Shown here piece by piece: positions 54,483 to 64,000 of a stretch of DNA of 64,000 nt; position 1 is the stretch's first letter, and each line of letters opens with the position of its first letter. The stretch is from Dactylonectria macrodidyma (taxonomy: Eukaryota > Ascomycota > Sordariomycetes > Hypocreales > Nectriaceae). The notes under the pieces were generated by a model that was not told where the DNA came from, searched no databases, and saw only the letters and a list, made by a program, of their open reading frames with translations. The translations under genes were made by a program, and so were the position numbers. The DNA is taken from the NCBI GenBank assembly GCA_020744425.1, contig JAGMUV010000024.1:496001-560000 (forward strand). The letters run 5' to 3'.

Positions 54483-55997
54483 TGGCGCCCTCCAATACAG
54501 TTCAAGCAAACAGCGGATCAAAGAATGTAAGATGTCTCCCCAAGTTTCGATATACGGCCACCATACTCTGCAAGACGCTGACTTGGCAGGTCCCCTTCTT
54601 CACGCCAATCCAAGACCCTCCTGCGGGAACGGCAAAAAATGAAAAACACCCGTCTTTGTTCTCTCCCATCAAAATTGGGAGAATGACACTGCACAATCGG
54701 ATTGTGGTGTCTCCAATGTGCCAGTGAGAACCCGCGTTGAATACAACGAAGTCTACGGCGAGTAAAATGACTGATGAAGCAGTTGAATCAGATACTCGTC
54801 TGTAGATGGCAAACTTACCCAGTGGCACGAGTCACTGCTTGGCAGCTTTGCTACTAGAGGCCCCGGCCTCGTCATGGTGGAGGCTCACGCTGTATCTCCG
54901 GAAGGCCGCATCTCGCCTGAAGATGCCGGTCTTTGGAGCGACGACCACATCAAACCCCTTCAGAGGGTCGTGGATTTCTCTCACAGTCAGGGGGTCAAGA
55001 TAGGGATCCAGTTGCAGCATGCGGGCAGAAAGGCGAGCCGCCTTGCGCCGTGGCTGGACAAGCATGCAATCGCGTCAGAAGAGGTAAGATGTCGAACGCT
55101 ACTCTCGCTTCAATACAGCCTTGGGCGGCTAACCTGAAAGTTATTAGGCTCATGGGTGGCCGGACAAAGTCATCAGCTGTGGCCCAGATCCCATGAGTGA
55201 TTACAGATGTGTTCCTCGAGAGATGACGAAACAAGACATTAACGACCTCAAAGAAAGCTGGGTTGCAGCGGCAAAGAGAGCTGTACAGGCCGGTTTTGAT
55301 GTAAGTCAACACAGCTCATCGTGTCCAACATCTACTTTCTTCGGGATCGCCTTGCTAATATTTGTACCAGACAATTATGTTCCAAGCATCTTTCGGCTAT
55401 CTTCTTCATTGCTTCCTCTCTCCCGCCGTAAACCGTCGTGATGACGAATATGGCGGCTCCTTTGACAATCGAATCCGTCTCTTGGTAGAGTTGGTTGGGC
55501 TGGTCCGGGACAACGTTCCGGCCGGGTTCCCTATCTGCGTGCGAATCCCTGCTACTGACCATCTCGAGCATTTGGGCGATGTGCCGCAATGGGGACTCAA
55601 AGACGCAGCCGAGTTGGCAAGGGTTCTTGCCAAAGCCGGCGTATGCTTCCTGGATGTCATGAGCGGAGGACTTGATCTCCGGCAGAAGATGAAGTTCGGT
55701 CAGGGCTATCAAGTGCATCTAGCGCGCGAGATCAAGGCGGCAGTTGTAGACTTGGATATCGTAGTGGGAGTCAGCGGCGAGATCACGGAGGGTGAACAGG
55801 CTCAGGGCATCTTAGACGTGGGATCTTCAGATGTAGTCGTCGTGGGAAGGGGTTTTCTGAAAGATCCCAACCTGGTTTGGCACTGGGCCGATCAGCTCAA
55901 AGTGCGGGTGCACGTCGCAAGCCAATGTGAGTTTTCCCTTTGATAGAACGGTCAACTAGGCGTTTGTTTAGTTGGCCGATGGCCGCCATTTTGCTAA
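54483..55997 (+). CDS. Old yellow enzyme/NADH:flavin oxidoreductase homologue with altered active site
   Basis: About 400 residues in six exons; an FMN TIM-barrel of the YqjM-like branch. Landmarks: [36 protein letters not shown] (with the flavin-tuning Cys and the Tyr), [40 protein letters not shown] and [16 protein letters not shown]. Introns near 54529-54591, 54726-54790, 55085-55147, 55301-55371 and 55927-55971. In the family the loop EIHxAHGYL carries the two residues (His-His or His-Asn) that anchor the substrate. Here it reads MFQASFGYL, so both are replaced by Gln and Phe. The last exon (FGRWPPFC) is less certain; without it the protein ends at 55943. Ene-reductase activity is doubtful; another flavin role or loss of function is possible. 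Confidence 0.82.
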
Positions 55998-56372
55998 TGG
56001 AGCTTTAGTTGGGTGGGGTTTTGGTATCATCAGAAAGCAAAAGCTGTGACGGTGAAAACTAGATCTAGACTTTTTCGGCAATTTATTTTGTAGTTTGAAT
56101 AAACCTCGTTTGGTACTCCTCCAAACTACCATTCTACTACATCAACGAGTGAATGGGCCGAGGCAATGCATCGCTCCACATAGTATCAGACTTCAGAATA
56201 TACATAAATACCGATGCCCTCCTCTTTTGCTCTGTCTTCCTTCCTCTTCTCTTCTCTTAAAAACCTCGGTCGAGTCCTGAGCATCTCCATCTGTCAGGTT
56301 TTGCACGAGCATTCCATCACATAATTCTTTTATTTTTTTATTCACCTCTGTATTTCACGTTTAACCGAAAGC
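55998..56372. other. Promoter spacer of the SDR gene
   Basis: No gene. A long pyrimidine-rich tract (about 56215-56260) lies before the SDR ATG, as often seen in fungal promoters. Confidence 0.4.
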
Positions 56373-57417
56373 ATGTCGTCCCCCGTTGAAAAGCTTCAAG
56401 TCGCAAGCCTCTTTGCTGTCAACGACATAGTGGCTGTTGTCACAGGCGGTGGCTCAGGTGAGACGACTCTTAAGACCCATGCTTTGACTCTAATCCTTTC
56501 TCTTGCCTGTTTCCCTCTCTCACGGCCACAGTCTCGTACCAAGCTGATATTTCTCGGCCAATAGGTATTGGACGCATGATGACCGAGGCATTGGCGGTCA
56601 ACGGAGCTCGCAAAGTCTACATCCTCGGTCGTAGACTGGAAGTCTTGATGGAATGTGCTTCCCGGTTTCCTGAAATCATTGTTCCGCTGGAATGCGATGT
56701 TTCCTCCAAAGAATCGCTGCAGAGCTGTGCCGATGTTGTTGCTGCTGAGGTTGGCTTCGTCAACCTTTTGGTGTGCAACGCAGGGGCGGGGGGCCCAGAG
56801 ACAACCCGCCTGAACGCATCTAGCACTCTCGATGAATTTGTCGAATCGCAGTGGGAGCACTCGGTGTCCTCGTTTACAGACACTTTCAAGACAAATACGG
56901 TCGGCTATTGGTACACAACGCTCGCCTTTCTCAAACTCCTGGATCAGGGCAACCAGGAAGGCAATGTCTCGCAGAGAAGCCAAGTCGTTGCTACCTGTAG
57001 CACCCTTGGGTTTAGCCGTTTAGCCCCGACGGGTAGGTTTGCATACGGACAGAGCAAGGCAGCAAGCACCCACCTGATGAGACAACTATCCACGTCGCTG
57101 GTGCCGTATGGGATTCGGACCAACATGATTGCCCCTGGCTGTGAGTGGTGTTTTCCCCTTCCCCCGGTCGTGTCGCTTGATTCAAGGGGTTGATCCTTGG
57201 CTTGTTTTTAGTATTTCCAACCGACATGACATCGGTCATGATGTCGTCTGTCGGCGCGTACAAGGCGGCGCAGGGTATTCCGGAAGGTCGACCTGGTCGA
57301 AAGGAGGATATGGCCGGCGTGATCCTTTTTTTGGCTAGCAAAGCCGGGGCATATCTGAACGGCAATATCCTGTTGTGCGATGGTGGACGCCTGGCGGTTG
57401 TCCCAGGAAGTTACTGA
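56373..57417 (+). CDS. Short-chain dehydrogenase/reductase
   Basis: Three exons, about 288 residues, classical SDR fold. The NAD(P)-binding motif TGGGSG/IGR is rebuilt across the first intron (about 56460-56565). An acidic CDVS, NAGAG at the end of beta-4, and the catalytic Ser (ATCSTLGFS) with Tyr-x3-Lys (FAYGQSKAA) follow. The C-terminal [10 protein letters not shown] is typical. The second intron (about 57141-57211) rejoins APGC/LFPTDM. ATG at 57373 of the last exon is internal; I start at 56373. It lies head-to-tail between the OYE homologue and the carrier. Reduction of a carbonyl, or oxidation of an alcohol, in the same pathway is likely; the substrate is unknown. Confidence 0.88.
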
Positions 57418-58344
57418 AACCATGCCCAAGTCAAAGATGCCAAGCCGTAGCAGCCGTAGCAACATCCATTACGAATCTAGGGTTGCGTCGGTAGCCCAGA
57501 TGAAATTGAAGCACTGCCATCGCTTAAAATTACACTTAGCTTGATTGGCTTCACCTATGAGTTGAGCATTTCTTCTTTTGGTAATACCCATGTAAGTCTC
57601 ATGAAGCTTAATTGCTTAATGTACCGTGTTAGCTTTAGTCTGGCAACTCTTCAAGCGGATGACATGGGTCTTCGGACTCGACCTCGGGACAGGGTTGGTC
57701 GGGAACTAGCCCACAATACCTACGGGTACTACGTAGTAGTCTGTGTGGGGGTTGGGTCACAAGCCCCTATCCAGACAAAGGTTATTTATCCAGATCTATT
57801 GAGGCTTAATACATTGTTGCCGGTTCTTTGATTATACTTCGGCACCTGAATTGCCCCAGGCCGTGACACAGCCGGTGGCTTTAGCAGGGCGGCAGTGGCT
57901 CCTCGGCGGACATGGTCATGTTTCCCCGCGAACAACAGTGGATTATCAAGCACTGGATTTTGCGACATATTGGACCGAATACTCCGAAGCCAGACGACAT
58001 GACGTATAACAAAGCAGAGTTATCGTCATCAGCATTGGACTTTATCTCATCTCCCCGCGAGCAACCCTTTCAGTCAACTTGTGGTTTCACGTCCATCTCC
58101 CCTTTGCATTCTAAACATTTTGACAATCATACATTATCTCCCACCTCGGCATTTATCAGGTGGCGCAAAATCCCTCTCGTCACCCTAATTCACTTGCGGT
58201 TACTTCTCACCGCTAGTCGACGTATACACTCGGTGACGAAAGGAGAATAACGCAGAATAAGAAGAAAACTGGACATGGTATATTTTCAAATCTTCCCAAT
58301 GCATCCAAACCAAAGTGTGGGGCCTCGTTAATCCAAGGCAGGAA
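57418..58344. other. Promoter spacer of the monocarboxylate-type carrier
   Basis: About 930 bases with no supported gene. A CCTCGG core is present at about 57900; single copies of so short a motif are expected by chance. Confidence 0.4.
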
Positions 58345-59898
58345 ATGCAACAGAGCGGCAGCGATTCCATTCAGTCCCTTCAAAGGGAAAAACGCGAGGA
58401 GTGCCCACAACAGCACTGTCCGAAGACAGCATTGAGCGTAGAAGTTGATCGAGACGCTAGCAAGGCCGTTGAAACCCAAGATGGTAGCAGAACCATTCGG
58501 CAAAGCTATAAGCTTGCGTGGCTCCAAGTGCTAGGGAGCTTCTGCCTTTACTTCAACACCTATGGTTCGTTGCATCCGTGTTCCCAAGGTCGAAACTGCA
58601 CCCCAGTCTTAGCCCCTCATAAACCCCCTCATAACCTACCCCTCTTTGGAACCCTAGTCCTCCGCGGAGGCACCACGTGGGCCCGGCATATCTGACATAC
58701 TAGGGCTAAAATTTAGACGTGCAGGCATCATCAGCAGCTTCGGTATCTACCAGGTGTATTATAAGACTGAGCTGGGATACAGGCCCACTCAAGCATCCCT
58801 CATTGGGTCCCTCCAGTCCTTCCTTATCTTTCTCACGACTGGAGCGGCTGGCCCGTTGTACGACGCCGGATACTATCGCCACATCCTCGTCATTGGTTCT
58901 GGCGCTCTTGTCCTGGGCACCTTTTTGCAGAGCATCTCGACACGCTACTGGCATTTCATTCTGACACAATCCATATGCGTCGGCCTGGGTGGTGGCCTGA
59001 TATCATTTCTCGGGCCGACGATCCTTGCTACATATTTCAGTCGCCATTTGGCCCTGGCAAGTGGCATTGGGGCATCGGGTGGTGGAGTTGCAGGGTAAGC
59101 CACCAAGATATGCGCAAAGCTAGCTGATGACTGACCCTCCCTCTTCCAAGAATTGTGTTTCCCTTCATCTTCCGTGAGCTTCAGCCGAAACTTGGCTTCG
59201 GCTGGACCGTACGCATCATGGGATTCATATCCCTGGTGACTCTGGCGGTTCCTGTTTTCGCCATGAAAGTTCACATGTTTCCTGCCAGAATTCGCCATAT
59301 GGTCGATTCTACGGCATTACGAGATATCCCTTTCATCATTTTCTTGTTTGGTAACTTCTTGCTGCTTCTTGGCGTCTTCATTCCTTACTTCTACGTTCAG
59401 GTGTTTGCCGTCGACACATCACTCGCGGGGAGAGACCTCAGCTTCTATGTCTTGGCCGCGATGAACCTAGCCTCAGTATTCGGACGCATCCTTCCAAACT
59501 TCTTTTCCGCCGCAATTGGCCCTTTTAACATGCTCCTTTGCATGGCACTGGTTGCCACGACGGCTGCATTTGCATACATTGCTTCCACAAGCCTCGCGGG
59601 TCTGATTGTGACCAATGCCTTTTATGGCTTTGCTTCCGGTGGCTTTTTTGCCCTGCAGCCGGTTGTCGTCATTGGGCTTTGCCCCGATCCGCGCCTCATA
59701 GGTACACGTGTCGGAATGGCCTTTTGCTTCCTTGCCTTCGCTGTTCTGGCCAGCAACCCAGTGGCAGGGGCCATCCTCGACTCGGGTGGTTATACCGGGG
59801 TCTGGATTTGGACAGGGATAGCGTTGGGGCTAGGGGGACTAGTCATGGCTGCGGCACGGGGGTTAAAGTATGGGTGGGCCTTTGCTCACAGGGTGTGA
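58345..59898 (+). CDS. MFS monocarboxylate transporter-like protein (MCT family)
   Basis: Three exons, about 445 residues, 12 predicted helices after a cytoplasmic N-terminus of about 55 residues. The MCT pattern is visible: a WLQVLGSFCLYFNTYG/IISSFGIYQVYY helix, then a periplasmic-like YYKTELGYRPTQASLIGSL loop, LGGGLISFLGPTILATYFSR, HLALASGIGASGGGVAG/IVFP, and AAMNLASVFGRILPNFFS. Introns are near 58566-58722 and 59095-59150. The first has a weak 5' site (GTTCGT) but restores the conserved join. Such carriers move monocarboxylates, riboflavin-like compounds or cluster products. It sits between the SDR and the flavin monooxygenase and probably serves the same pathway. Confidence 0.86.
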
Positions 59899-60309
59899 TG
59901 AACATGTAGATGAACAACCTGGCCGGATTACCAGCAATGAGGGGGGCCGGATAGCTGAATAAACCATGTCTCGCTTGTTCTCCGAGGCTCATTTTCCGCA
60001 AGTAACGTAGTAAGTGCTTCCGAGACTAATAGACGTTCTAACTTTATGCAACGCGCCATATCAGAAGGCTGAGGTAGGTAAGAATAGATCAGTGGAATAA
60101 AAGTGGTGGTAAGATTGTAAGACTTTCAGAATACGAGTCCCCACAGTAAGCACAGAGCTCGGCTATTCCACCAAGTATGTTGGTAATCTCATCGAGGTGT
60201 AATAGTCCTAATTCAGGTATAAGGCTAGGTCTACCTAGTCGGACCCTATGCAAATGCTTAAAAGGCTGTAGCACACAATTTTGCTCGCAATGATTGGTGA
60301 TACTATCAT
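59899..60309. other. Spacer between convergent genes
   Basis: 3' regions of the carrier and the flavin monooxygenase. No gene seen. Confidence 0.4.
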
Positions 60310-62131
60310 CTAAATGCCTAACATAGTCTCCAGGTACTCTTTCCAGCCGTTATCCAGACTGACATACCCGACATACATGTCGGGTCGGATGACGATGACA
60401 TAATTGTCCTCGGTACTAACGAACCCTGCACGGGCTACTCTTTCATCCCCACCAGCAAGCAGTCGACGCGATGCCGACTCTGCTTGAACATGGAACCATG
60501 ATATCGAGTCTTGATGTTTGATTTCGAGAGTATGGTTGGTGCCGATAGCAAGCACGAGGTACTTCCCATACTCCGCTAGCGAATACAGGCGCCTCGGGAT
60601 ATCTTGGCCGTCAAGAGTGAGATACACGTCTGGACAAGGCTGGCCCGCAGTAAACATGCCGTGCTGGGAATCTTGAATGGCCGGCGAATGTAGGCCTTGG
60701 TATGAAATTCCCATTCCTAATCATCACGTCAGATACTTGGTCAATCCTTCAATGGATACCACTTACCAGTTATATGGGATGCATGCTTCTCAATGCTCCC
60801 GACATATTGGGAACCTTCGTGCACCGTGTCTCGGACCAGCGTGGCGGCAACATTCACAACCTCTTGAGCGACGGACCTCCTCTCAACGTCATAGCTGCTG
60901 AGTACTGCGTCTTTCACACTTGCCTTGATTTCTGGATGGCTCAGAACATGGCTCAATCTCCAGCTCAAGGCAAAAGCGTCAGCAATTCCAGTATTCAAAC
61001 CCTGGCCACCATTCACCGAGTGAACATGCGCGGCGTCTCCTGCGAGGAAGACCTTGCCAGTTCCTTGTTGGGAAATAAAGGTTGACGCAACCCGTTCCTT
61101 GACTAGAGACAAGTTAGATACCATCAAGCAAAGCACGAATTTGAAATGGGGTTACTGACCTTCAAAAGCGCTAAACCACTCTGTAGCGGGAAAGTCGACT
61201 CGATAGGGCATCATGTGCTGCTTTATAGAAGCCTTGCACTTTTCCTCGGTAATCTCACCGTCGAGCAAGATGTAAAAGCGCGCCATGTTACGCTCCCTGG
61301 GGATCCAGGAGACTCGAGATTGGCCATGGAGCTCAAAGGTGACAATCTCATCACACCTAGGAAAGTCGGTGTCAAGAAAGACATCCATGACCGCCCAAGT
61401 CATCCCAGGCTTTGTACCAGTGAAGCCAATATTCAGACTTTGACGGATCGTGGACCTTGCCCCGTCAGCAGCGACGCAGAACTTTCCACGGAAGGTGTTG
61501 CCGTGGTCCGTATGTACTGTGACCTCGTCTGTGTTTTCAGATATTTCAGTAACAGATTCGTTGTAGTATAAGCCAGTGCCAATTTGCGAAGATAACGCTC
61601 GTTCGACCGCCGGCTGGCCAATCATGAGGAAGTTTTTCTGCCAGACGTGCTTCAAGCTCGTCCACCAGTGGCTCTGGCGTGACTTGAAGACTCCATTAGC
61701 AAAAACAGAACTGGCTATAGTTGTGTTAGCATATAACAGCATGGCTTGATGCTTCCTAGATGCTCTTAGGCCTACTATTGCATGTGATGCCTTGGGCCTG
61801 TAGCTGACCAAGGACACCTACAACCTCGAGGTACTGCTGTGTTCTGGCATTTAGAGCATCAGCCCTCCCGAGAGGTAGGGGGCCTGGCTTTGCATCTATG
61901 GAACACGTTAACACAGGTCTAGAAAAGCACAACATATCACCATTCCTTGATCACTTACGTATGACAGCGACTGATGCGCCAAGCCGCTGGCATAGCAGGG
62001 CAGTCAGAAGCCCGGTGGGACCGCCTGTATATGGATGAGAACGAAAAGATGATAAAAATACATGTAGTGGGAATCTTACCCCCTACGACGATCAAATCTA
62101 CCGACGTTGCCTGAGGGTTGAGAGAGCCCAT
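60310..62131 (-). CDS. FAD-dependent aromatic monooxygenase (PHBH/phenol hydroxylase-like)
   Basis: Minus-strand gene of about six to seven exons and 500 or more residues, group A flavin monooxygenase. Motifs in order: the dinucleotide-binding VDLIVVGGGPTGLLTALLCQ, joined across the first intron; RADALNARTQQYLEVVGVLG; the DG motif CVAADGARSTIRQSLNI; and the GD motif VFLAGDAAHVHSVNGGQGLN. A C-terminal thioredoxin-like domain follows (GQPCPDVYLTLDG to YVIVIRPDMYVGYVS), as in phenol 2-monooxygenase and related enzymes. Introns lie near 62025-62086, 61895-61957, 61713-61775, 61097-61158 and 60712-60766. It would hydroxylate an aromatic or polyketide-like ring with NAD(P)H and O2. The start at 62131 gives the Rossmann motif near residue 15. 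It is convergent with the carrier. Confidence 0.87.
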
Positions 62132-63460
62132 CTTTCTGAGTGATACAGTTGTAGAAATAGAATCAAAATAGTCTAGACGAAATTATCTACTATATTCAAT
62201 GGCGAAAGAGAATACCAAAACAGTTATGGGTGGCTTGATGATGAGCTTTATCTTTATGCAAGGGTGAAACCCAAAATAGAAGCGAGGTTTTAGACCGGTC
62301 AAGTGCGGCAGACCCATACTATTGCCTAGGCTAGGCTATGTAAGGAAGGAACGAGGGGGTTACATCCCTAAGCTGCAGCTTGAGTCGAAACTAGAACAGA
62401 GTTCTGCTACGCCACGCGTACCCAAATCTTAAAATCTTCGAGCCCTATACGGGAATAGACTCCGTAACGTTGTCGAAGAGCTGTCTACGAGGCTAGAGCA
62501 GGGCCAAGAAACCCCTCGAACCCCCTCTCCTCGAGACACTCGGCGCCGAGGGCCGGTAAGTGGATATCAGGATGTAACTCGGTCAGCGGGTAGGAGCTTA
62601 TGACACATGTGCATGTAACAGCCCAGGAACCTAGGGTTGTCGATCAGTCCCTATCTCGTAAGATTTCTCACAATCGTGTGTTCATGAACTAATCACTTTT
62701 TCCATAGCGGATAGATTCGAAATTAACCGGGACGAATCAAGGAAACTACTCCATGTCTCACGTAGAATAGCCTAACGGAGTGCCTATCAATGCGACGGTC
62801 CCTTTGCTGGCCGTTGTTTCCTCCAATCAACTTCCGACAACCGTGCAAATCAATGATCAGGAGATCTTTGAACCTCCTCGGAGGCCGCGCCGAGGACTGT
62901 AACAACCCGGCCTTGGGCATTGACTACCTCTTAGGTTGAGGTTTCCCCGCTCTTGGCAATAGGTGTCACGACTCAATAGCAGCACCCAGGCAAATGAGTC
63001 GGCAGATCTATTCTATCCGTCTTGAAGCTCCTCCTCGGATGAGAACAATCCGGCATTGATCGTCTCCTAGAGTGAAGTTTCTCCTCTCATGACAATAGGT
63101 ACCGCTTCTTACTACTAACATGTAGGCAATTGCTTCGGCAAATCTATTCCATGAACCTCATAGTTTAGGAAAGCACACGAAGGAGGTAAGTTTGTTACAG
63201 AACTAGGCCACCTGACCATTTTTGTGTTCATTGCATGACCAGGGTGATTGTGCTAGCACAGGATGTAATCGACTGAGTGCAAACTCATTGATGAAATTGA
63301 CATAGATCTGTCACGATATATAAAGAGAGGTCAAGCCCGTTGTTTACGAAAAGGCTCCACAAACATACAAAATTCCCCTACCATTTCTTTCGATTTCACT
63401 CCCCTCACATCAATCAGACATCGTCGTTCTTGCATCAAAAGGCCATCTGAATTTTCCATC
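62132..63460. repeat. Spacer with palindrome and degenerate tandem duplication
   Basis: CTCGGCGCCGAG, a perfect 12-base palindrome, is at 62539-62550. CCTCGG and CCGAGG face each other at 62875-62894 with an 8-base gap. Two imperfect copies of a unit of about 130 bases lie at about 62870-63010 and 63025-63160, sharing the order CCTCGG, AACAA-CCGG, CATTGA, GACAATAGGT-like and GGCA-ATCTATTC segments. TATATAAAG at 63317-63325 is the likely TATA box of the next gene. No coding potential. Confidence 0.5.
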
Positions 63461-64000
63461 ATGCTTCTGGAAAACATGCCAGTTCCCAGCGTCGCGCAAA
63501 CCACTCGTGACTTTTTTACCGTTTCTTTGCCCAATAAAGCCATTGGAGAATCCCATTTCAGAAAGTCCGTTGAAATCATCGAGCGCATTTATCGATACCA
63601 GATGCAGGGGAGGGATGGGAGATCTCAGCAGAAGAACTCAGATGAAGGTTTACTTCGTAACCTGGCTCTGATTTACGGCCATGTAAAGGATGATAAACCC
63701 ATCAAGCTGTGCATTCCTGCCTTCCCCTTCAAATCTCCTAACACAGAGGTCAAAGTGTTGGGAAAGTTGCCAGACAAAGCAGAGGAGTTTGCTTTGGCTC
63801 ATCTCAATGGCTTGTGTGCTGGCATACAAGACATTTATCCTCCAGGCGCCAAACTCATCATCATCTCAGATGGCATTGTTTACAACGGTATGGTTCCCGC
63901 AAGACTCTATGTTCAATGTACTTTTGGCTGATAGGAATCTCTTCCTCTGGCTAGACCTACTTGGCGTCCCAGACCTGGATGTTTGGGCATACGGAGAGGC
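63461..64000 (+). CDS. Isocyanide synthase, Dit1/PvcA family (5' part, cut by the window end)
   Basis: The first exon encodes about 142 residues and a second exon begins before the window ends. The sequence matches the Dit1/PvcA family, which converts an amino acid amine to an isocyanide (isonitrile) using ribulose-5-phosphate. Landmarks: KLCIPAFPFKSPNTEVKVLG with the family-typical PAFPFKSPN, LPDKAEEFALAHLNGLC, and LIIISDGIVYN joined across an intron (about 63888-63949) to DLLGVPDLDVWAYGE. The splice at GCTAG restores the conserved DGxVxNDLLGVPD segment. TATATAAAG lies about 140 bases before the ATG at 63461. The rest of the enzyme, and any fused or neighbouring tailoring gene, lies outside the window. 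Confidence 0.87.

Overview
The window is nuclear DNA of a filamentous ascomycete (Pezizomycotina). Most genes are cut by several short introns (about 45-85 nt) with GT-AG borders and CTAAC/CTGAC-like branch points. Three Zn2Cys6 regulators, many MFS carriers, a Pth11/rhodopsin-like membrane protein, a class I-III-type chitin synthase, a lone starter-unit transacylase (SAT) domain and the start of an isocyanide synthase all fit a soil or plant-associated fungus. The codon style and gene repertoire look like Sordariomycetes, but I cannot name a species. The region is accessory in character: transport, catabolism and secondary metabolism genes, wide gene-poor spacers and several decayed genes. 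I saw no rRNA, tRNA, CRISPR array or intact transposon.

Layout. 0.5-9.9 kb: an HSL-type alpha/beta hydrolase, a seven-helix membrane protein, a siderophore-type MFS carrier and a broken ankyrin gene. 10.3-20.6 kb: a Zn2Cys6 regulator tail-to-tail with a cytoplasmic nitrilase, which is divergent from a second nitrilase with a signal peptide; then a quinate/sugar MFS carrier and a secreted HAD phosphatase. 23-37.4 kb: an enoyl-CoA hydratase/isomerase, a CTF1-like Zn2Cys6 regulator, a Dal5-type anion carrier, an acyl-CoA synthetase and another Zn2Cys6 regulator. 38.5-53.5 kb: a tannase/feruloyl-esterase pseudogene, a divergent chitin synthase, a DHA2 carrier, a second tannase remnant butting against a 4CL-like ligase (apparently frameshifted), a stand-alone SAT domain and a family III CoA-transferase. 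54.5-64 kb: an old-yellow-enzyme homologue lacking its substrate-anchoring histidines, an SDR, a monocarboxylate-type carrier, a phenol-hydroxylase-like flavin monooxygenase and the 5' part of an isocyanide synthase.

How it may work together. The 23-37 kb block reads as one co-regulated module. A palindrome related to CCGGTCCGG / GGACCGGTCC sits in the spacers before the hydratase, both regulators, the anion carrier and the ligase. The ligase (AKL), the hydratase (SKI) and the second ligase (SRL) end in peroxisomal PTS1-like tripeptides, and the CoA-transferase ends in a weaker TKL. This suggests uptake of an organic acid, activation to a CoA thioester and side-chain processing in the peroxisome. 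The two tannase/feruloyl-esterase remnants hint at a phenolic-ester substrate. That link is inference.

Splice sites were placed by eye from reading frame, consensus and family conservation. Coordinates of multi-exon genes span start to stop, including introns.
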